A stretch of 64,000 bases of DNA, from assembly GCF_964355755.1 (NCBI RefSeq), contig NC_092677.1:21176101-21240100 (forward strand), given 5' to 3'. Under the pieces are notes generated by a model. The model was not told where the DNA came from. It saw only the letters and a list, made by a program, of their open reading frames with translations, and made no database searches. Positions 61,719-64,000 of the stretch are shown here, piece by piece. The position numbers and the translations under genes are program-made. The first letter of the stretch is position 1. Each line of letters opens with the position of its first letter. Origin of the DNA: Antedon mediterranea (lineage: Eukaryota > Echinodermata > Crinoidea > Comatulida > Antedonidae).

Positions 61719-63210
61719 CTTCCAATCGCATTTGGAGACGTTTTAGACCCTTTTGTGCATTTCGATGAAACTTGGTTACACAAAAACATCAAAGTGCTTA
61801 AAATCACATTAGAAACCGTTTTAGAACATTTTGAGCATTTCGTTAAAATTTTTCACAGAAAAACATCAAAGAGCAAAAAATAGCTTAATATCGTATTTAA
61901 AAACGTTTTAGACCATTTTGAGCATTTCGACAAAACTTTTTCACACAAAACAACAAAGTGTACAGAATAGCTTCAAATCGCATTTGGAGACGTTTTAACC
62001 CATTTTGAGCATTTCGATAAAATTTTACACACAAAAACATCAAAGTGCACAAAATAGCTTAATATGGTATTTAAAAACGTTTTAGACCATTTTGAGCATT
62101 TCAACAAAACTTTTTCTCACAAAACATCAAAGTGTACAGAATAGCTTCAAATCGCATTTGGAGACGTTTTAGACCATTTTGTGCATTTCGATGAAACTTG
62201 GTTACACAAAAACATCAAAGTGCTTAAAATCACATTTTGAGCATTTCGTTAAAACTTTTCACACAAAAACATCAAAGTCCACAAAATAGCTTAATATCGT
62301 ATTTAAAAACGTTTTAGACCATTTTGAGCATTTCGAAAAAACTTTTCCACACAAAACATCAAAGTTTACAAAATAGCTTCAAATCGCATTTGGAGACGTT
62401 TTAGACCATTTTGTGATTTTCGAAAAAACTTGTTAACATAAAAACACCAAAGTGCTCAGAATACCTTCAAATCGCATTTGGAGACGTTTTAGACCCTTTT
62501 GTGCATTTCGATGAAACTTGGTTACACAAAAACATCAAAGTGCTTAAAATCACATTAGAAACCGTTTTAGACCATTTTGAGCATTTCGATAAAATTTTTC
62601 ACAGAAAAACATCAAAGAGCAAAAAATAGCTTAATATCGTATTTAAAAACGTTTTAGACCATTTTGAGCATTTCGACAAAACTTTTTCACACAAAACATC
62701 AAAGTGTACAGAATAGCTTCAAATCGCATTTGGAGACGTTTTAACCCATTTTGAGCATTTCGATAAAATTTTACACACAAAAACATCAAAGTGCACAAAA
62801 TAGCTTAATATGGTATTTAAAAACGTTTTAGACCATTTTGAGCATTTCAACAAAACTTTTTCTCACAAAACATCAAAGTGTACAGAATAGCTTCAAATCG
62901 CATTTGGAGACGTTTTAGACCATTTTGTGCATTTCGATGAAACTTGGTTACACAAAAACATCAAAGTGCTTAAAATCACATTTTGAGCATTTCGTTAAAA
63001 CTTTTCACACAAAAACATCAAAGTCCACAAAATAGCTTAATATCTTATTTAAAAACGTTTTAGACCATTTTGAGCATTTCGAAAAAACTTTTCCACACAA
63101 AACATCAAAGTTTACAAAATAGCTTCAAATCGCATTTGGAGACGTTTTAGACCATTTTGTGACTTTCGAAAAAACTTGTTAACATAAAAACACCAAAGTG
63201 CTCAGAATAC
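61719..63210 (+). repeat. Tandem alpha HOR pair (2 x 746 bp)
   Basis: GACCC markers at 61746 and 62492 are 746 bp apart, and the next monomer starts at 63211. Private variants include AGAACATTTTG near 61825 and ACAAAACAACAAAG near 61945, both also present near 26770-26810, which links this pair to that block. After 63211 the array continues as A, C, d, B, A variants to the window edge. Confidence 0.88.
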
Positions 63211-64000
63211 CTTCAAATCGCATTTGGAGACGTTTTAGACCATTTTGTGATTTTCGAAAAAACTTTTTAACATAAAAACACCAAAGTGCTTAGAAAAGCT
63301 TCAAATCGCATTTGGAGATGTTTTAGACCATTTTGTGCATTTCGATGAAACTTGGTTACACAAAAACATCAAAGTGCTTAAAATCACATTTTGAGCATTT
63401 CGTTAAAACTTTTCACACAAAAACATCAAAGTCCACAAAATAGCTTAATATCGTATTTAAAAACGTTTTAGACCATTTTGAGCATTTCGAAAAAACTTTT
63501 CCACAGAAAACATCAAAGTTTACAAAATAGCTTCAAATCGCATTTGGAGACGTTTTAGACCATTTTGTGATTTTCGAAAAAACTTGTTAACATAAAAACA
63601 CCAAAGTGCTCAGAATACCTTCAAATCGTGTTTTGAGACGTTTTAGACCATTTTGTAATTTTCGAAAAAACTTGTTAACATAAAAACACCAAAGTGCTCA
63701 GAATACCTTCACATCGCATTTTGAGACGTTTTAGACCATTTTGTGATTTTCGAAAAAACTTGTTAACATAAAAACACCAAAGTGCTTAGAAAAGCTTGAA
63801 ATCGCATTTGGAGACGTTTTAGACCATTTTGTGCATTTCGATGAAACTTGGTTACACAAAAACATCAAAGTGCTTAAAATCACATTTTGAGCATTTCGTT
63901 AAAACTTTTCACACAAAAACATCAAAGAGTAATAAATAGCTTAATATCGTATTTAAAAACGTTTTAGACCATTTTGAGCATTTCGACAAAATTTTTTCAA
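63211..64000 (+). repeat. Terminal satellite stretch, cut by the window edge
   Basis: A (CTTTTTAACATAAA), C with GAGATG, d, B (CCACAGAAAAC), A, A (GTGTTTTGAG, GTAATTTTCG), A (CACATCG), C, d (GAGTAATAAATAG), then B' broken off at TTTTTTCAA. The same order is found at 4416-5200, 9407-10200, 47100-47800 and 57590-58300. Confidence 0.85.

Larger units (their letters stand above)
1..64000. repeat. Satellite DNA array, ~87-bp monomer family, entire window
   Basis: The core CGTTTTAGACCATTTTG returns about every 86-88 bp across all 64 kb, always on the plus strand. For example, the GACG preceding the core lies at 2147, 2235 and 2323, spaced 88 bp. Between cores the sequence is a small set of recurring variants (types A, B, B', C, D, d, E, F, H, G). 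No stretch longer than one monomer departs from the family, so the window holds no unique sequence, transposon insertion or gene. Full monomers are 86-88 bp; C is 78 bp and d is 67 bp. Tallied G+C is 29/88 for A and 23/87 for B. By analogy with other eukaryotic satellites this is likely centromeric or pericentromeric heterochromatin; that role is inferred. Both ends are cut by the window edges. Confidence 0.98.

Noticed and set aside
1-64000. CRISPR array
   Set aside because: Repetition is contiguous: there are no unique spacers between constant short repeats, and no cas genes. The GTTTTAGA in the core resembles the start of a known type II CRISPR repeat, but eight AT-rich bases are no evidence.
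1-64000. CENP-B box (NTTCGNNNNANNCGGGN)
   Set aside because: TTTCGATAAAATT and TTTCGAAAAAACTT match only the TTCG and central A; the required CGGG is absent from the monomers.
1-64000. Transposon, LTR or terminal inverted repeats hidden in the array
   Set aside because: No element-sized interruption, target-site duplication or reverse-oriented segment was found. The internal duplications consist of the same monomers.
1-64000. tRNA, rRNA or other structured RNA genes
   Set aside because: No run leaves the satellite pattern. The short palindromes are only 6-10 bp and form no larger conserved fold by eye.
1-64000. Naming the organism or a known satellite family
   Set aside because: The monomer did not match any satellite consensus I can recall with confidence; a database search would be needed and I cannot run one.

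Overview
The whole window is one uninterrupted satellite DNA array. From the first base to the last it consists of head-to-tail copies of an AT-rich monomer of about 87 bp. I count roughly 26-33% G+C in the monomers I tallied. All copies are in the same orientation. I see no protein-coding gene, tRNA, rRNA, transposon, unique spacer, telomeric repeat or inverted segment. Both edges cut through the array, so its true size is larger. The look is that of a eukaryotic centromeric or pericentromeric satellite (two monomers make about 175 bp, near a nucleosome repeat). I do not recognise the family and cannot name the organism; plant and animal are both possible.

Monomer types. Most monomers can be sorted by diagnostic bases into A (88 bp, with TTGTTAACATAAAAACACC), B (87 bp, with CTTAATATCGTATTTAAA), C (78 bp, with TTCGATGAAACTTGG), D (87 bp, with CACATTAGAAACCG), d (67 bp, a D with a 20-bp internal deletion), E (87 bp, TTTCAACAAAAC), F (87 bp, TTTTAACCCATTTTG), B' (87 bp, TTTCGACAAAAC), and an H/G pair (86-88 + 87 bp, with TATGGGAAAACG). 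Nearly all share the core CGTTTTAGACCATTTTG; d lacks most of it.

Higher-order structure. The clearest higher-order repeat (HOR) is a nine-monomer unit, C-D-B'-F-E-C-d-B-A. Its lengths sum to 746 bp, and it stands in complete or partly preserved tandem pairs at 1-1460, 26663-28152, 33226-34397, 36780-37951, 41839-43330 and 61719-63210. These alpha blocks alternate with A-rich stretches carrying the H/G1 and H'/G2 pairs (for example 1461-3246). Larger duplications are laid over this, with offsets of 86, 417, 640, 918, 1369, 2252, 2855, 3554, 4289, 4655, 4991, 6796, 6921 and 22473 bp. Several are near-identical and share private variants, and chimeric monomers mark some junctions. The picture is of unequal exchange or replication-based amplification at every scale, recent and still turning over.

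No genes work together here. The short open frames are satellite frames: 87 is 29 codons, so a frame that escapes stop codons can run through neighbouring monomers. I find no undescribed protein or RNA system. What deserves attention is the nested repeat architecture, the amplified core-less monomer, the chimeric junction monomers and the short dyads.
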